Shown piece by piece: positions 14,761 through 23,752 of a stretch of DNA of 47,814 nucleotides; the stretch's first letter is position 1, and each line of letters starts with the position of its first letter. Source of the DNA: Bacteroidales bacterium (GTDB lineage: Bacteria > Bacteroidota > Bacteroidia > Bacteroidales > UBA3824); assembly GCA_024401025.1 (NCBI GenBank), contig JAKSLV010000009.1, positions 1-47,814 on the forward strand, in the 5' to 3' direction. A program made the position numbers and the translations under genes. Below the pieces are notes generated by a model. It was not told where the DNA came from, ran no database searches, and saw nothing but the letters and a program-made list of their open reading frames with translations.

Positions 14761-16335
14761 TTACCTCACAACCTTCTCAATCTTGCAAGTATGCACCTTG
14801 CTTTCCTTATCGTAGTTGACGCCTACGAAAAGGAGATCGCCTTGAAAATATTTAAGGACTTCATCGTATTTTCTATCCTTGATTTGAGAGATTGCCAAAC
14901 CCTTTGAACCATTCACCTTCAGTTCTATGATAATTGCGGGAACGTTTGGAACGTGCGGTATCAGCGCAATATCGGCAAAACCTTCACCAGAAGGCAATTC
15001 CTGAATTACGTAGTATTTGGCTGGCGCAGTGTAATATGCAATCACCATTGCATTCTGAAACGCCGACTCGTTGTTGTATTTTAGTGGATGGCAAATGCTC
15101 CTGTGCGCATCATTGAGAGCTTGGGCCACATATTCTTCATCGCAAGCAATGGTGCGTCTCAGCAATTCCTCAGCCTGTGCCACCCTATCGCCTATGGCCT
15201 TGAAATTGGACGCCTTCCTCATTGCAGAACCCCATTCCTTGCGAACCTCATAGTTAGGAACAAAACAAGATTCCGTGTCGGCGTTGTATCCCAAATATCC
15301 AATGTGGATCAGGTATGTGAAAACGTCGTCCTTGCTAGTGAAATCGGTCATCGTGTTCAGGTATGTAGAAACATCAACGTGAACTTCCTCATTCGACAGC
15401 ATTTTTACAATATCGTCGTATATGCCGTCAAAATTGAGATTTACATAATCCGATACTGCCTCGTAACTACCTGTTTTGCCCCAGTGAGATTCAAAAACCT
15501 TGCTGGATATTGCCTTAACAACAGATTTGGGAGCAAAAATCTCAATACCATTTACAATATATCCATCGTACCAACGCTTGCATTTATCAAAATCCACATT
15601 GAATTTCCTGCACAAATCCTCAGTCTCATCGTAGGTAATACCGGCAAATTCGGCCAGCTCTGCCGAATTAAGGAAAGAATACTCATCAAACTCGTTCATC
15701 TTGCTCTGAATAGTATCACGCACAATGGGCAGAATTCCTGTAAGATAGGCAATCTCAATTGCAGGACGGATTGCACTGTTCTTGAAAAGGCTTTCGAGAA
15801 ACGAGAGATAACTTGTGATGATTTTATCAGGAGCCTTTCGCCTAATAAGGACGTCGTATTCGTCCATAATGAAGATGAATTTTTCTCCTATCTGATTGTA
15901 AATTATCTGTATGGCCTCGTTGATTTTTTCAGCATTAGACAAGTCCACGGAAGGGAACTCCATTCTGAGCTCACCAATTACAGCATTGCGTATTGTGCTG
16001 AATATATCAGCCTCAGGCTCATCTTCACGGAAAAAGCCATTGAGGTCAAGATAAATTACGTTGTGCTTATTCAAGTGCTTTCCGAACGAATCGGCTTGGC
16101 AAATTTTGAGGGATGAGAAAAGTTCCTTGGAATCGCAACCCTTTGAATAATAAGCCACAAGCATACCTGCCGCAATGGATTTTCCAAAACGGCGCGGACG
16201 CGACACACAAAGGTATTTTTCCAAGGTACTGATCTTGGAATTCACCTTCTCTATCAACATTGATTTATCAACGTAGATTGTGCTGTTGACCACCTCTGCA
16301 AAATAGTCATTATTTGGGTTCACGTATATCGACAT
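14761..16335 (-). CDS. AAA-ATPase-like / PD-(D/E)XK protein
   Basis: This 524-aa protein of the AAA-ATPase_like plus PDDEXK_9 type is expanded in gut Bacteroidota. It opens MSIYVNPNNDYFAEVVNSTI and IYVDKSMLI, the family signature. Walker A is RPRRFGKS and Walker B is FIFIMDEYDVL. The C-terminal nuclease-like motif is GFADIALIP ... AIIIELKVN. I use ATG 16335, not the upstream TTG, because family members start there and a promoter ends just upstream. Function is unknown. It lies between holB and ricT, genes that are usually adjacent, so it looks inserted. Confidence 0.85.
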   Translation of the reverse strand: MSIYVNPNNDYFAEVVNSTIYVDKSMLIEKVNSKISTLEKYLCVSRPRRFGKSIAAGMLVAYYSKGCDSKELFSSLKICQADSFGKHLNKHNVIYLDLNGFFREDEPEADIFSTIRNAVIGELRMEFPSVDLSNAEKINEAIQIIYNQIGEKFIFIMDEYDVLIRRKAPDKIITSYLSFLESLFKNSAIRPAIEIAYLTGILPIVRDTIQSKMNEFDEYSFLNSAELAEFAGITYDETEDLCRKFNVDFDKCKRWYDGYIVNGIEIFAPKSVVKAISSKVFESHWGKTGSYEAVSDYVNLNFDGIYDDIVKMLSNEEVHVDVSTYLNTMTDFTSKDDVFTYLIHIGYLGYNADTESCFVPNYEVRKEWGSAMRKASNFKAIGDRVAQAEELLRRTIACDEEYVAQALNDAHRSICHPLKYNNESAFQNAMVIAYYTAPAKYYVIQELPSGEGFADIALIPHVPNVPAIIIELKVNGSKGLAISQIKDRKYDEVLKYFQGDLLFVGVNYDKESKVHTCKIEKVVR

Positions 16336-16353
16336 TTCTCTTTCTATTTTTTG

Positions 16354-16383
16354 CAAAGATAATAAAATAATGGCATTTGCAAA
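16354..16383 (-). promoter_or_regulatory. promoter of the AAA-ATPase-like gene
   Basis: On the minus strand TTTG (16383-16380), an 18-base spacer and TATCTTTG (16361-16354) precede the ATG at 16335 by 18 bases. Confidence 0.6.
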
Positions 16384-16390
16384 TCTTTTC

Positions 16391-17536
16391 TCACCCTCTC
16401 TTCATCCTCAACTGTCCGCTCAATTTTATCGCCAGATCCGTGAACACAAGTTTGCCATACGCGTTGCGCTCGATATTCCTGTAGGCATCGGCAAAGAGTT
16501 CTGATATCTGCGAGATATTGCCAGCGTGGATAAACTGGGCAAATTTCTCGGCAAACTTTAGTTCACCGGGTGTAAGTTTCACCAAATCACGGGAAACGCT
16601 ACTCAGCATAAAGCACTCACGTATCATTCGCTGACAGTAATCGAAAAAGCGTTTCTGTTTCTCACGGCCAAGTTTCGAGAGGCTGTCGCTGAGCTTGATA
16701 ATCTGATCGTACTTAAGCGAGAAACTCTCACGCATAAGGGTTGTGAAAAGCTCAAACTCGGGAGTCTCCACCACGCCAGATTCGAACTGTTTCATCGCTG
16801 ATACGGCCTCCAAATAATTGCCGTCAGCTAACATCGCCGAGTTTTCCAACTTAATGGCATCGGCGTTTGGGAACTCCACACGGAGCGATTCCACAATGTT
16901 GTCGATATCGGGACGGTTGATTTTCACCAACTGAGTCCTTGAGCGGATTGTGGTGAGGATAGCCTCCTCATTTTCAGCCACAAGTACAAAAAGAGTCTTG
17001 GCAGGCGGCTCCTCAATCATTTTCAGAAGCTTGTTGGCGCAAGTCTCGTTCATCTTCTCCGCCATCCAGATTATCATTATCTTGTATTCGCTCTCGAAGG
17101 TCTTCAGGTTGAGTTTCCGGATAATCTCCTGACTCTCCTGAGCGAATATTGAGCCCTGAGCATTCTCGCTGCCGATGAAATCGTACCAGTCGTCGAGGCG
17201 GTGATAATTGCGCTTCAGCACAAAATTTCGCCACTCGGTGAGGTAATTGTCGGAGACTGGCTTGGAGTTGTTCTTGCTGGTAACAACTGGATAAACAAAA
17301 TGCAAGTCAGGATGAATAAGTTTCTGATACTTCTGACATTGCGGACACACACCGCAACTATCACTTTCAGTTCTGTGCTGACAGGTAACATACTGGGCGT
17401 AGGCTATCGCGAGAGCCAGTTTTCCACTGCCCTCGGGTCCAAGGAAAAGCTGCGCGTGACTTATGCGGTTTTCCTTGACGGTCTGTATCAGAAATTTCTT
17501 TGTAGCCTCGTGGCCTGGTATGTCCTTGAACTGCAT
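16391..17536 (-). CDS. holB: DNA polymerase III subunit delta' (clamp loader)
   Basis: This 381-aa clamp-loader subunit helps load the sliding clamp at primed sites. It opens MQFKDIPGHEATKKFLIQ with HAQLFLGPEGSGK, a P-loop-like sequence ending KL instead of KT/KS, as expected for a delta' that need not hydrolyse ATP. The zinc knuckle CGVCPQC and the SRT sensor (TIRSRTQL) are present. The C-terminal collar domain is present. It is downstream of palindromic repeat copy 3 and a TATCTTTG box. Confidence 0.9.
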   Translation of the reverse strand: MQFKDIPGHEATKKFLIQTVKENRISHAQLFLGPEGSGKLALAIAYAQYVTCQHRTESDSCGVCPQCQKYQKLIHPDLHFVYPVVTSKNNSKPVSDNYLTEWRNFVLKRNYHRLDDWYDFIGSENAQGSIFAQESQEIIRKLNLKTFESEYKIMIIWMAEKMNETCANKLLKMIEEPPAKTLFVLVAENEEAILTTIRSRTQLVKINRPDIDNIVESLRVEFPNADAIKLENSAMLADGNYLEAVSAMKQFESGVVETPEFELFTTLMRESFSLKYDQIIKLSDSLSKLGREKQKRFFDYCQRMIRECFMLSSVSRDLVKLTPGELKFAEKFAQFIHAGNISQISELFADAYRNIERNAYGKLVFTDLAIKLSGQLRMKRG

Positions 17537-17552
17537 TTGCTTTATAATTACA

Positions 17553-17575
17553 AATTACGAGTTACGAATTACGAA
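17553..17575. repeat. short tandem ATTACGA-type repeat
   Basis: Three units of the pattern (A/G)TTACGA stand in tandem just upstream of holB. Similar runs are common in Bacteroidota intergenic DNA. No function is evident. Confidence 0.5.
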
Positions 17576-17595
17576 TCCGCTCCTCTTATAATCCA

Positions 17596-17603
17596 CAAAG
17601 ATA
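17596..17603 (-). promoter_or_regulatory. -7 box upstream of holB
   Basis: The minus strand reads TATCTTTG 60 bases before the ATG. The region expected to hold the -33 box is occupied by palindromic repeat copy 3. Confidence 0.35.
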
Positions 17604-17608
17604 AAAAA

Positions 17609-17680
17609 TTTCGCACAGATAACACTGATTACACAGAGATTTTGAAAAAAAATCTGTGTATGCTGTGCTTCTGTGCGAAA
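17609..17680. repeat. interspersed palindromic repeat, copy 3
   Basis: The left end is tttcgcacagataacactga and the right end is cttctgtgcgaaa, with internal acacag/ctgtgt complementarity. It is the same family as 1379-1448 and 1746-1820 but 16 kb away, between the lipoprotein gene and holB. Confidence 0.75.
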
Positions 17681-17714
17681 TACTAAATATACAATCCCAA
17701 AGCACTGATTTAAA

Positions 17715-18155
17715 TTACTGTGCCTTATCTAACATCTCTTTAGTAAATGTAAAAGTATAGCGTCGATGATCTTTAGCAAATACAGTACCTACATAGCTCT
17801 TTGCACTGCACATATTAAAAGGATCATCTAAATCGCCCTCTCGATAACACTTGTACATACACCCCTTGGGGAATGTAACAAAAATAGAGTCATAATAATA
17901 ACCTGAAGGCAATGCTATCTTAACATTACCATTTTTACTACTCTGCATAAATGTACTATCCTTAAAAACTAAATGATAAGTATCAACTGAATAGTAATCT
18001 ATCTCAATAGGCGACACCCCAGTGGCATTAACATACTCTATTTCATAAAGCCAAGTTCTAGGATCGTCAACTTCAACACTGTCCTCACCATCATCACAAG
18101 ACACAAAAGCACTAACGATCCCAATCAGCAAAAAGCTTATCAATATATTTTTCAT
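17715..18155 (-). CDS. small lipoprotein of unknown function
   Basis: This 146-aa protein has a type II signal peptide: MKNILISFLLIGIVSAFVSC, cysteine at residue 20, followed by acidic DDGEDSVEVDD. An acidic stretch right after the lipid-modified Cys is typical of Bacteroidota surface export. The rest is predicted beta-rich with two further cysteines near residues 101 and 105 (GCMYKCYR). I do not recognise a family. Its own promoter (18210-18242) and AT-rich composition suggest a separately acquired or fast-evolving gene. Confidence 0.75.
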   Translation of the reverse strand: MKNILISFLLIGIVSAFVSCDDGEDSVEVDDPRTWLYEIEYVNATGVSPIEIDYYSVDTYHLVFKDSTFMQSSKNGNVKIALPSGYYYDSIFVTFPKGCMYKCYREGDLDDPFNMCSAKSYVGTVFAKDHRRYTFTFTKEMLDKAQ

Positions 18156-18209
18156 AATTAATAAGAATACTTTTAAAATTTAGAATTAAAAACAATAATA
18201 TTTTCGGAA

Positions 18210-18242
18210 CAAAAGTATGAAAAAAAATTATATTTTACCAAA
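18210..18242 (-). promoter_or_regulatory. promoter of the lipoprotein gene
   Basis: The minus strand has TTTG (18242-18239), 21 bases, then TACTTTTG (18217-18210), about 55 bases before the ATG. It lies just past the terminator of the nucleoside kinase gene. Confidence 0.55.
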
Positions 18243-18250
18243 CAAAAAAA

Positions 18251-18281
18251 AAGCCTCTTAAATAAAATAATTAAGAGGCTT
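18251..18281 (-). terminator. intrinsic terminator of the nucleoside kinase gene
   Basis: A perfect 11-bp stem (AAGCCTCTTAA with its complement) and a 9-base loop are followed on the minus strand by nine T. Confidence 0.85.
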
Positions 18282-18310
18282 CTATAATTTAAATATAAAT
18301 AATCTGAAGT

Positions 18311-19987
18311 TTAGTACTTAAACGAGCTTCCGGTCAGGAACTCCCTAAGGATAGATGTAGGTGGAATCTCGTTATCTGGGAACTCCTTGAAGTAGCTGAG
18401 GAACTTGATAAGTCGCTGAGCCTCCGAATATTCCGGCGAACGCTCCTGAACATTCTTCAATACTGGCTCGGCGTATTTCTTTATTACACCAAGCTCGTAA
18501 GGAAGCGCAGAGTTGAACATAACATCAGCCTCCTCCTGGAATGGGAAGATGTTCCTATCCTCGCCGCGGCGAACATCGGGCCAGCGCTTGATTGTCTGCT
18601 CGGCCGAATAGTTTCTGTACTGAAAATCTCTAATTATGCGACGAAGAAGTCGGTTGTCGGTAGAAGGAATGCGGTTATGACTGTCAACGCCAATCTGAGT
18701 GAGCGCCGATACGTAGATCTTGAATTTTCTGTCGGCAGGAATCATCTGACTCATTGTAGGATTAAGTCCGTGGATACCCTCCACAACGAAAACGGTATCC
18801 TCGTCGGCGGTCATAAAGTTGCCGTTGTACTCACGCTTGCCTGTTGTGAAGTTGTAGATAGGCATCTCCACCTTCTTGCCATTCATCATATCGAGCATAT
18901 CCTTATTAAACTGCTCATAGTCAACAGCCTCAAGAGCCTCAAAGTCGTAATCGCCCTTCTCGTCGCGCGGTGTGTTCTCGCGGTCCACGAAATAGTTGTC
19001 GAGCGAGATCTGCACAGGCTTCAGGCCGGCCACCCTCAGCTGAACGCAAAGACGCATAGAGGTTGTGGTCTTTCCCGACGACGAAGGTCCTGCTATGAGC
19101 ACCAGCTTGATATTTCCCGACTGCTTGATTCTCTCGGCAATCTGCGCTATCTTCTTTTCCTGAAGCGCCTCAGCCACCTTTATCACATCGCTGGCCTCGC
19201 CGGATTTCACCGACTCGTTTAGCGAATCCACGGTGGCAATGCCCATCAGCTTCACCCAGGCCTTGTGCTCGCGGAACACGTCGAAAAGTTTTGGCTGAAG
19301 CTCCAAAGGACCTATCTCAACATTCTTGTAGTCAGTAGGATACCTCAGAAGCATGCCGTCATAATAAGGCACAAGGTCAAACACGTTCACCATGCCTGTG
19401 CTTGGCAAAAGGTAGCTGATATAGTAGTCGTGGTATCCGTCGAGCGAATATACCGACGAGAAAAACCTGCTTCTGGTCTTGAACATGTTGATTCTCTCGG
19501 GCATACCCTGCTTCTCGAAAACCTCAGCCACCTGCTCCGAAGGAATCTCCTTGCGCTCAAACTCGTGGTCGGCGGCCACAATCTTTATCATCTCTTTCTT
19601 GATGGCGGCCACCAAATCTTCAGTAGGCTTAATATCCTCGCCATCAGCGTTCTTGAGCTCGCAATAGAAACCTTTGCTTATACTGTGGTCCACGTGCACG
19701 CGCAGCTTGCTGTCCACATCGTTTACGGCCTTGGCCAGTATGAAACACAGCGATCGCTGATACATCTTCTGTCCGTCGATGCTCTCAATGGTGAAAAACT
19801 CCACCACCTTGGGCTTGTTGATGGTGTAATCCAGCTCCTTTACGGCGTTGTTCACCTTGGCGCCCACGATGGCCTTATCAAGCGTAATCTCCTGGTCATC
19901 AGCAATCTCCTGAAGCGTAACTCCGGTATTGTACTGCTTGGTGACTCCGGTGTTCACGCAAAATATCTCAACAGTCTTTGTACTCAT
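18311..19987 (-). CDS. nucleoside kinase, TGS/threonyl-tRNA-synthetase-like N-terminus plus uridine kinase domain
   Basis: The 558-aa protein begins with a TGS-like domain and a ThrRS second-domain-like stretch (about 1-190). It ends with a phosphoribulokinase/uridine kinase P-loop domain, Walker A AGPSSSGKTTT near residue 300. Downstream motifs include SLDNYFVDRENTPRDEKG, VFVVEGIHGLNP and the Arg-rich lid RLLRRIIRD. The family is annotated as uridine kinase-related and probably phosphorylates nucleosides in salvage; substrate is not settled by sequence. It is monocistronic, with a consensus promoter and a strong terminator. Confidence 0.88.
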   Translation of the reverse strand: MSTKTVEIFCVNTGVTKQYNTGVTLQEIADDQEITLDKAIVGAKVNNAVKELDYTINKPKVVEFFTIESIDGQKMYQRSLCFILAKAVNDVDSKLRVHVDHSISKGFYCELKNADGEDIKPTEDLVAAIKKEMIKIVAADHEFERKEIPSEQVAEVFEKQGMPERINMFKTRSRFFSSVYSLDGYHDYYISYLLPSTGMVNVFDLVPYYDGMLLRYPTDYKNVEIGPLELQPKLFDVFREHKAWVKLMGIATVDSLNESVKSGEASDVIKVAEALQEKKIAQIAERIKQSGNIKLVLIAGPSSSGKTTTSMRLCVQLRVAGLKPVQISLDNYFVDRENTPRDEKGDYDFEALEAVDYEQFNKDMLDMMNGKKVEMPIYNFTTGKREYNGNFMTADEDTVFVVEGIHGLNPTMSQMIPADRKFKIYVSALTQIGVDSHNRIPSTDNRLLRRIIRDFQYRNYSAEQTIKRWPDVRRGEDRNIFPFQEEADVMFNSALPYELGVIKKYAEPVLKNVQERSPEYSEAQRLIKFLSYFKEFPDNEIPPTSILREFLTGSSFKY

Positions 19988-20022
19988 AATATTAGGTGTT
20001 TTATGATAAATTTAATCGATTT

Positions 20023-20054
20023 CAAATATAAAGAAAAGAGATTGTAAAAACAAA
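20023..20054 (-). promoter_or_regulatory. promoter of the nucleoside kinase gene
   Basis: The minus strand has TTTG (20054-20051), 20 bases and TATATTTG (20030-20023), 35 bases before the ATG. It overlaps the divergent glycosyltransferase promoter. Confidence 0.7.
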
Positions 20055-20071
20055 TTTTTTTTATATTTTTG
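20042..20071 (+). promoter_or_regulatory. promoter of the glycosyltransferase gene
   Basis: TTG (20042-20044), a 19-base spacer and TATTTTTG (20064-20071) precede ATG 20079 by only 7 bases, so the leader would be very short. Confidence 0.5.
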
Positions 20072-20078
20072 CGCTGAT

Positions 20079-20975
20079 ATGGAAACTCCCGTCGTAATAT
20101 TCGCCTACAACAGGCCCGCGCACGTGCAGCGCCTCATGAAAAGTCTCTTGCTGAATCCCGAGGCAAAGGACTGTCCGCTATATGTGTTCATAGATGGAGC
20201 CAAGAATCCCGACGACACCAAACCCAAGGAGGTGATGATGTCGCTGGAAGGGTCCAAGAATTTTTCCAGTGCCAACATCATCAAGCGCGAGCGCAACATC
20301 GGCCTTGCCCAAAACATCATACAAGGGCTCAACGAGGTTTTCGAGCTATACGACAGAGCCATCGTATTGGAGGACGACCTTATAGCAACGCCTCATTTCC
20401 TTAGGTTCATGATATCGGCCCTGGGCCACTACGAGCACACAAACGCCTGGAGCATAGCCGGATACACGCCTCCAGTATCATTGCCCGGAAACTACCCCTA
20501 CACCACCTACCCCATAATGCGCAACTGCTCATGGGGATGGGCCACATGGCGCAACCGCTGGCAGATGGTGGATTGGGAAGTATCAGATTTCAAGGATTTT
20601 ATATCTGATGCTGCCCAGAGAAAGGCCTTCGACCTATCCGGCAGCGACCTATCGGCAATGCTTCTGAAACAGCAGACCGGCGAGATTGGCTCGTGGTCCA
20701 TAAGATTCTGTTATTCAGGGTTCAAGCATCAGATGCCCACAATATATCCCGTACAATCTTTCATAATAAACGGCGGCGCGGATGGCAGCGGAAGCAACGT
20801 ATCAGCCACCCACAAATACGACACCAACATATTTGAAGAACTGGGCGAGATAAAGTTCTGCAACAACCTTGATATCAACCCATTGATTCTGGAATCGTTT
20901 CGCAAGACATACAACTGTTCCCTGATACGGCGGATAATAAACTGGTGGAAAAGAAAAAGATACATCGCCCTTTAA
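20079..20975 (+). CDS. glycosyltransferase, GNT-I/GT-A-like family
   Basis: The 298-aa protein starts with the nucleotide-sugar binding strand TPVVIFAYNRPAHVQRLMKSL. It carries VLEDD (Glu98-Asp100), the metal-binding DxD equivalent, followed by ATPHFLRFM. WGWATWRNRW near residues 150-160 is typical of bacterial relatives of N-acetylglucosaminyltransferase I. It should transfer a sugar to a surface glycan or lipid from a cytoplasmic location; there is no signal peptide. The donor and acceptor are unknown. It is followed by a convergent membrane-protein gene. Confidence 0.8.
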   Translation: METPVVIFAYNRPAHVQRLMKSLLLNPEAKDCPLYVFIDGAKNPDDTKPKEVMMSLEGSKNFSSANIIKRERNIGLAQNIIQGLNEVFELYDRAIVLEDDLIATPHFLRFMISALGHYEHTNAWSIAGYTPPVSLPGNYPYTTYPIMRNCSWGWATWRNRWQMVDWEVSDFKDFISDAAQRKAFDLSGSDLSAMLLKQQTGEIGSWSIRFCYSGFKHQMPTIYPVQSFIINGGADGSGSNVSATHKYDTNIFEELGEIKFCNNLDINPLILESFRKTYNCSLIRRIINWWKRKRYIAL

Positions 20976-21015
20976 AGACGGACCACGGTACGCCTCTACC
21001 GAATACCGGGGAACT

Positions 21016-21747
21016 TTATTGAGCCTGCACCTTTTTGGTAGGCTTGCTGTTATGGAATTTCCAGCGCTGCGAATAATACTCTATACCCTTGTCGTCCAGA
21101 CGCTTGCGCAGTTTCTTGCACATAGGGTAAAACTGCCATACAGATACACCGGCGGCCACCAGCGCGCATATCACGCACACCAGTATGTCGATGGATACAT
21201 CCAGGAACTGATGCGTGGCTATAACGCCAAACCACTTCAGCAACTGGCGCAATCCATTCATTATCACTATCCTGAGCGGCGATTTTGTGATGAGGAACGT
21301 AACGGCCTTGCGCACCACGAAACCTACGCCCGATTTCACCTTGGATTGCAGGCTGTCGCGCGATCCCAGCATCACGTCGGTTTGCAGCCATAGCAGGAAA
21401 AGGCCGTTTTTGTAATCTATCTTCTTGCCGTCGCGGAGGTCGTTGTAGCCGTAGAGATACAGCATCTGCTGCTGAACCACAAACACGAAAAACTGAAACT
21501 GTATAAAATCCAGCACGGCCAGCGGAAGGGATATCCAAAGATTAGTGGGCAGCGTGGCCAGGAATGTAAACAGCGATGTGGCCAGGCAGCACAAAATGGC
21601 AAGACGCCGGCAACGCCTGTTGACGTACTCCTTGTCGGGAAGTCCGCTCTGACGGTTGAGAAACCTCTCCCTGTCCACATTTTGGAATGGGATAAGGAAA
21701 AGTTTAATAGTCAAATCGTTGTATATTTTTAGTATCTTCTTGATCAC
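21016..21747 (-). CDS. predicted membrane protein, unknown function
   Basis: This 243-aa protein starts at a GTG (MIKKILKIYNDLTIKLF); no ATG is better placed. Hydrophobic segments lie near residues 48-95 (two spans) and 185-207, giving three or four membrane passes. The tail is basic (KKLRKRLDDKG ... KPTKKVQ). I do not recognise the family. It converges with the glycosyltransferase gene and lies 145 bases upstream of the tRNA terminator, so it appears to be transcribed on its own. Confidence 0.6.
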   Translation of the reverse strand: MIKKILKIYNDLTIKLFLIPFQNVDRERFLNRQSGLPDKEYVNRRCRRLAILCCLATSLFTFLATLPTNLWISLPLAVLDFIQFQFFVFVVQQQMLYLYGYNDLRDGKKIDYKNGLFLLWLQTDVMLGSRDSLQSKVKSGVGFVVRKAVTFLITKSPLRIVIMNGLRQLLKWFGVIATHQFLDVSIDILVCVICALVAAGVSVWQFYPMCKKLRKRLDDKGIEYYSQRWKFHNSKPTKKVQAQ

Positions 21748-21855
21748 GGCAGGCCGCTATTAATAATTACTGACGCAATTATAAGCAATAAAAATCAAAA
21801 TTGCAAATAAAAAAAGTAAGCCTCAGCCCTAAAAAACAGAATGTATATAAAAAGA

Positions 21856-21881
21856 AAAACCCCGCCATGAAGGCGAGGTCT
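21856..21881 (-). terminator. terminator of the initiator tRNA gene
   Basis: On the minus strand CCTCGCC pairs with GGCGGGG (one T-G wobble) around a 5-base loop and is followed by five T. Confidence 0.8.
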
Positions 21882-21892
21882 GTTATATTTAG

Positions 21893-21965
<73 letters not shown>

Positions 21966-22009
21966 ATGTTAGTTCTAAAATGCGTTTGTCATTTCCTTTA
22001 ATGACGATG

Positions 22010-22041
22010 CAAAGGTAAGGACTATTTTCAGAACATCCAAA
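22010..22041 (-). promoter_or_regulatory. promoter of the initiator tRNA gene
   Basis: The minus strand has TTTG (22041-22038), 20 bases and TACCTTTG (22017-22010), 44 bases before the mature 5' end. Confidence 0.7.
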
Positions 22042-22127
22042 TTTTTCCACGTTTTTTTTTACGAAATTGCATTTTATTAACATAAACTGGCCATACGTTA
22101 ATTTTTTGTTTAGTTTTTGCTTTTGCA

Positions 22128-22159
22128 TTGGGATTATTTTAGGTTATTGAGTAATTTTG
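22128..22159 (+). promoter_or_regulatory. promoter of the 22206 operon
   Basis: TTG (22128-22130), 21 bases and TAATTTTG (22152-22159) lie about 46 bases upstream of ATG 22206. Confidence 0.55.
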
Positions 22160-22205
22160 CAAACGGAAAAAACAGTAATGAAAACAGAAAAAGCAAACAC
22201 GAGAA

Positions 22206-22745
22206 ATGTCATACTTCAACTACACCACACAGAAAAGGAAGAAGCCATCCATAATAAAATGGGCCATCTATGCAGTAGTATTGCTGGGGGCTATATTCCT
22301 GTTTATCCCGAGATTCCTTACATATAAGGCGTCGCAGATACTAGAAAAAGAGATTCCGGCCAGCAAGCAGACCGCCGACAGCCTGCCAAGCAAAAGTGTC
22401 TTCGTGGCCTACAACTACCTTAAGGTAGCCAAATTCTTCCCCCTGGGCGAAGACAGCGCCAACGAGGGACATCAGAGGATACTCAACTACTATTTCCCGC
22501 TCTTCAAGGAAGACTACAACAAGCTTAAGTTTGCCTGCGTGGATAATGCCATAAACGAGCTCAGGAAGCAGGACCCATCTGCCAACGCCGATTCCATAAA
22601 CATAAAGGCGCTGTCCACCGAGTGGAGAAAATATCCCGACAACGAGGCTCTGGAGGAGTTCCGCCAAAACTGGGACACCTACCACAAGAATTTTGCGCAC
22701 TCGCTAAAGGATTACCCAAGATTCATCGACCCAAAGCACCTGTAA
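22206..22745 (+). CDS. single-pass membrane protein of unknown function
   Basis: This 179-aa protein has a basic N-terminus (TTQKRKKPSIIK), one membrane span at about 18-37 (WAIYAVVLLGAIFLFIPRFL) and a soluble part that should face the periplasm. I see no family motif. It lies 33 bases before the DUF3078 outer-membrane protein gene on the same strand, with no terminator between them, so the two probably form an operon. Confidence 0.65.
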   Translation: MSYFNYTTQKRKKPSIIKWAIYAVVLLGAIFLFIPRFLTYKASQILEKEIPASKQTADSLPSKSVFVAYNYLKVAKFFPLGEDSANEGHQRILNYYFPLFKEDYNKLKFACVDNAINELRKQDPSANADSINIKALSTEWRKYPDNEALEEFRQNWDTYHKNFAHSLKDYPRFIDPKHL

Positions 22746-22778
22746 TAAACTAAAACTAAATTTATCACACATACCAAA

Positions 22779-23723
22779 ATGAAAAGAATACTTTTTGCAA
22801 TCGCCCTGCTGGCAGGCACATTATCGGCCAGCGCACAGACCGACGAGACAGCCAAGGACATACAGGCCCTGGCCAAGGACTCCAAGAAAACAGTTGAGGT
22901 AGACAGCGCCAAAGCCTGGAAATTCAGCGGAATGTTGTCGCTTACAGCCACTCAGACAGGCCTCAAGAACTGGGCTGCCGGCGGCGACCAGCAGGTAGGC
23001 CTCAACAGCCTTGCCAACTTCAACGCCAACTACGCCAAGGGCAAGCACTCATGGCAGAACACAGTACTGGGCCAGTACGGCATGCTCCGCGTGGAGGAGC
23101 AGGATTTCCGCAAAACCGACGACAAGCTCCAGTTTGCTTCCAAGTACGGATACGCCCTCAGCAAGAAATGGTATTACTCTTGCATCTTCGACTACAAGTC
23201 GCAGTTCAGCAACGGCTACAAGTACAACGACGACGACAACACCAAGACCCTTACATCGGCATGGTGGTCGCCTCTGTACCTTACATACACCATCGGTTTC
23301 GACTATCAGCCCAACGAAAACTTCACCCTCTACCTATCGCCTCTCTGTGGCAAATCCACCATCGTAACCGACGACGAGCTCTCGGCTCAGGGCGCATACG
23401 GTGTTGAGAAGGGCGACCACTCACGCTCCGAGTTCGGTTGGTACATGAGAGCCAACTTCAACCACAATATTACAGATTACGCCAACCTCAGCACCAACCT
23501 CACACTCTTCTCCAACTACAGAGACGGTTTTGTGGACGAGGTTGATATCGACTGGAACCTCCTGCTTACATTCCAGATCAACAAGTGGCTGGCATTCAGC
23601 TTTACATCCGAGCTCATCTACGACGAGGATATCACCATCAAGGAGAAAGACACCGACATCACACACAACTCTCTTGTACAGTTCAAGGAGGTGCTCGGCG
23701 CAGGTCTCACATTCAAGTTCTAA
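22779..23723 (+). CDS. DUF3078 outer-membrane beta-barrel protein
   Basis: This 314-aa protein has a signal peptide (MKRILFAIALLAGTLSASAQ) and alternating aromatic beta-strands ending in LGAGLTFKF, a C-terminal Phe typical of outer-membrane barrels. The segment TGLKNWAAGGDQQVGLNS is characteristic of DUF3078 proteins. Function is unknown; barrels of this group are abundant in Bacteroidota. A strong bidirectional terminator follows. Confidence 0.85.
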   Translation: MKRILFAIALLAGTLSASAQTDETAKDIQALAKDSKKTVEVDSAKAWKFSGMLSLTATQTGLKNWAAGGDQQVGLNSLANFNANYAKGKHSWQNTVLGQYGMLRVEEQDFRKTDDKLQFASKYGYALSKKWYYSCIFDYKSQFSNGYKYNDDDNTKTLTSAWWSPLYLTYTIGFDYQPNENFTLYLSPLCGKSTIVTDDELSAQGAYGVEKGDHSRSEFGWYMRANFNHNITDYANLSTNLTLFSNYRDGFVDEVDIDWNLLLTFQINKWLAFSFTSELIYDEDITIKEKDTDITHNSLVQFKEVLGAGLTFKF

Positions 23724-23752
23724 AGTATCAGAGGCCTGATGCTTACATAAAA

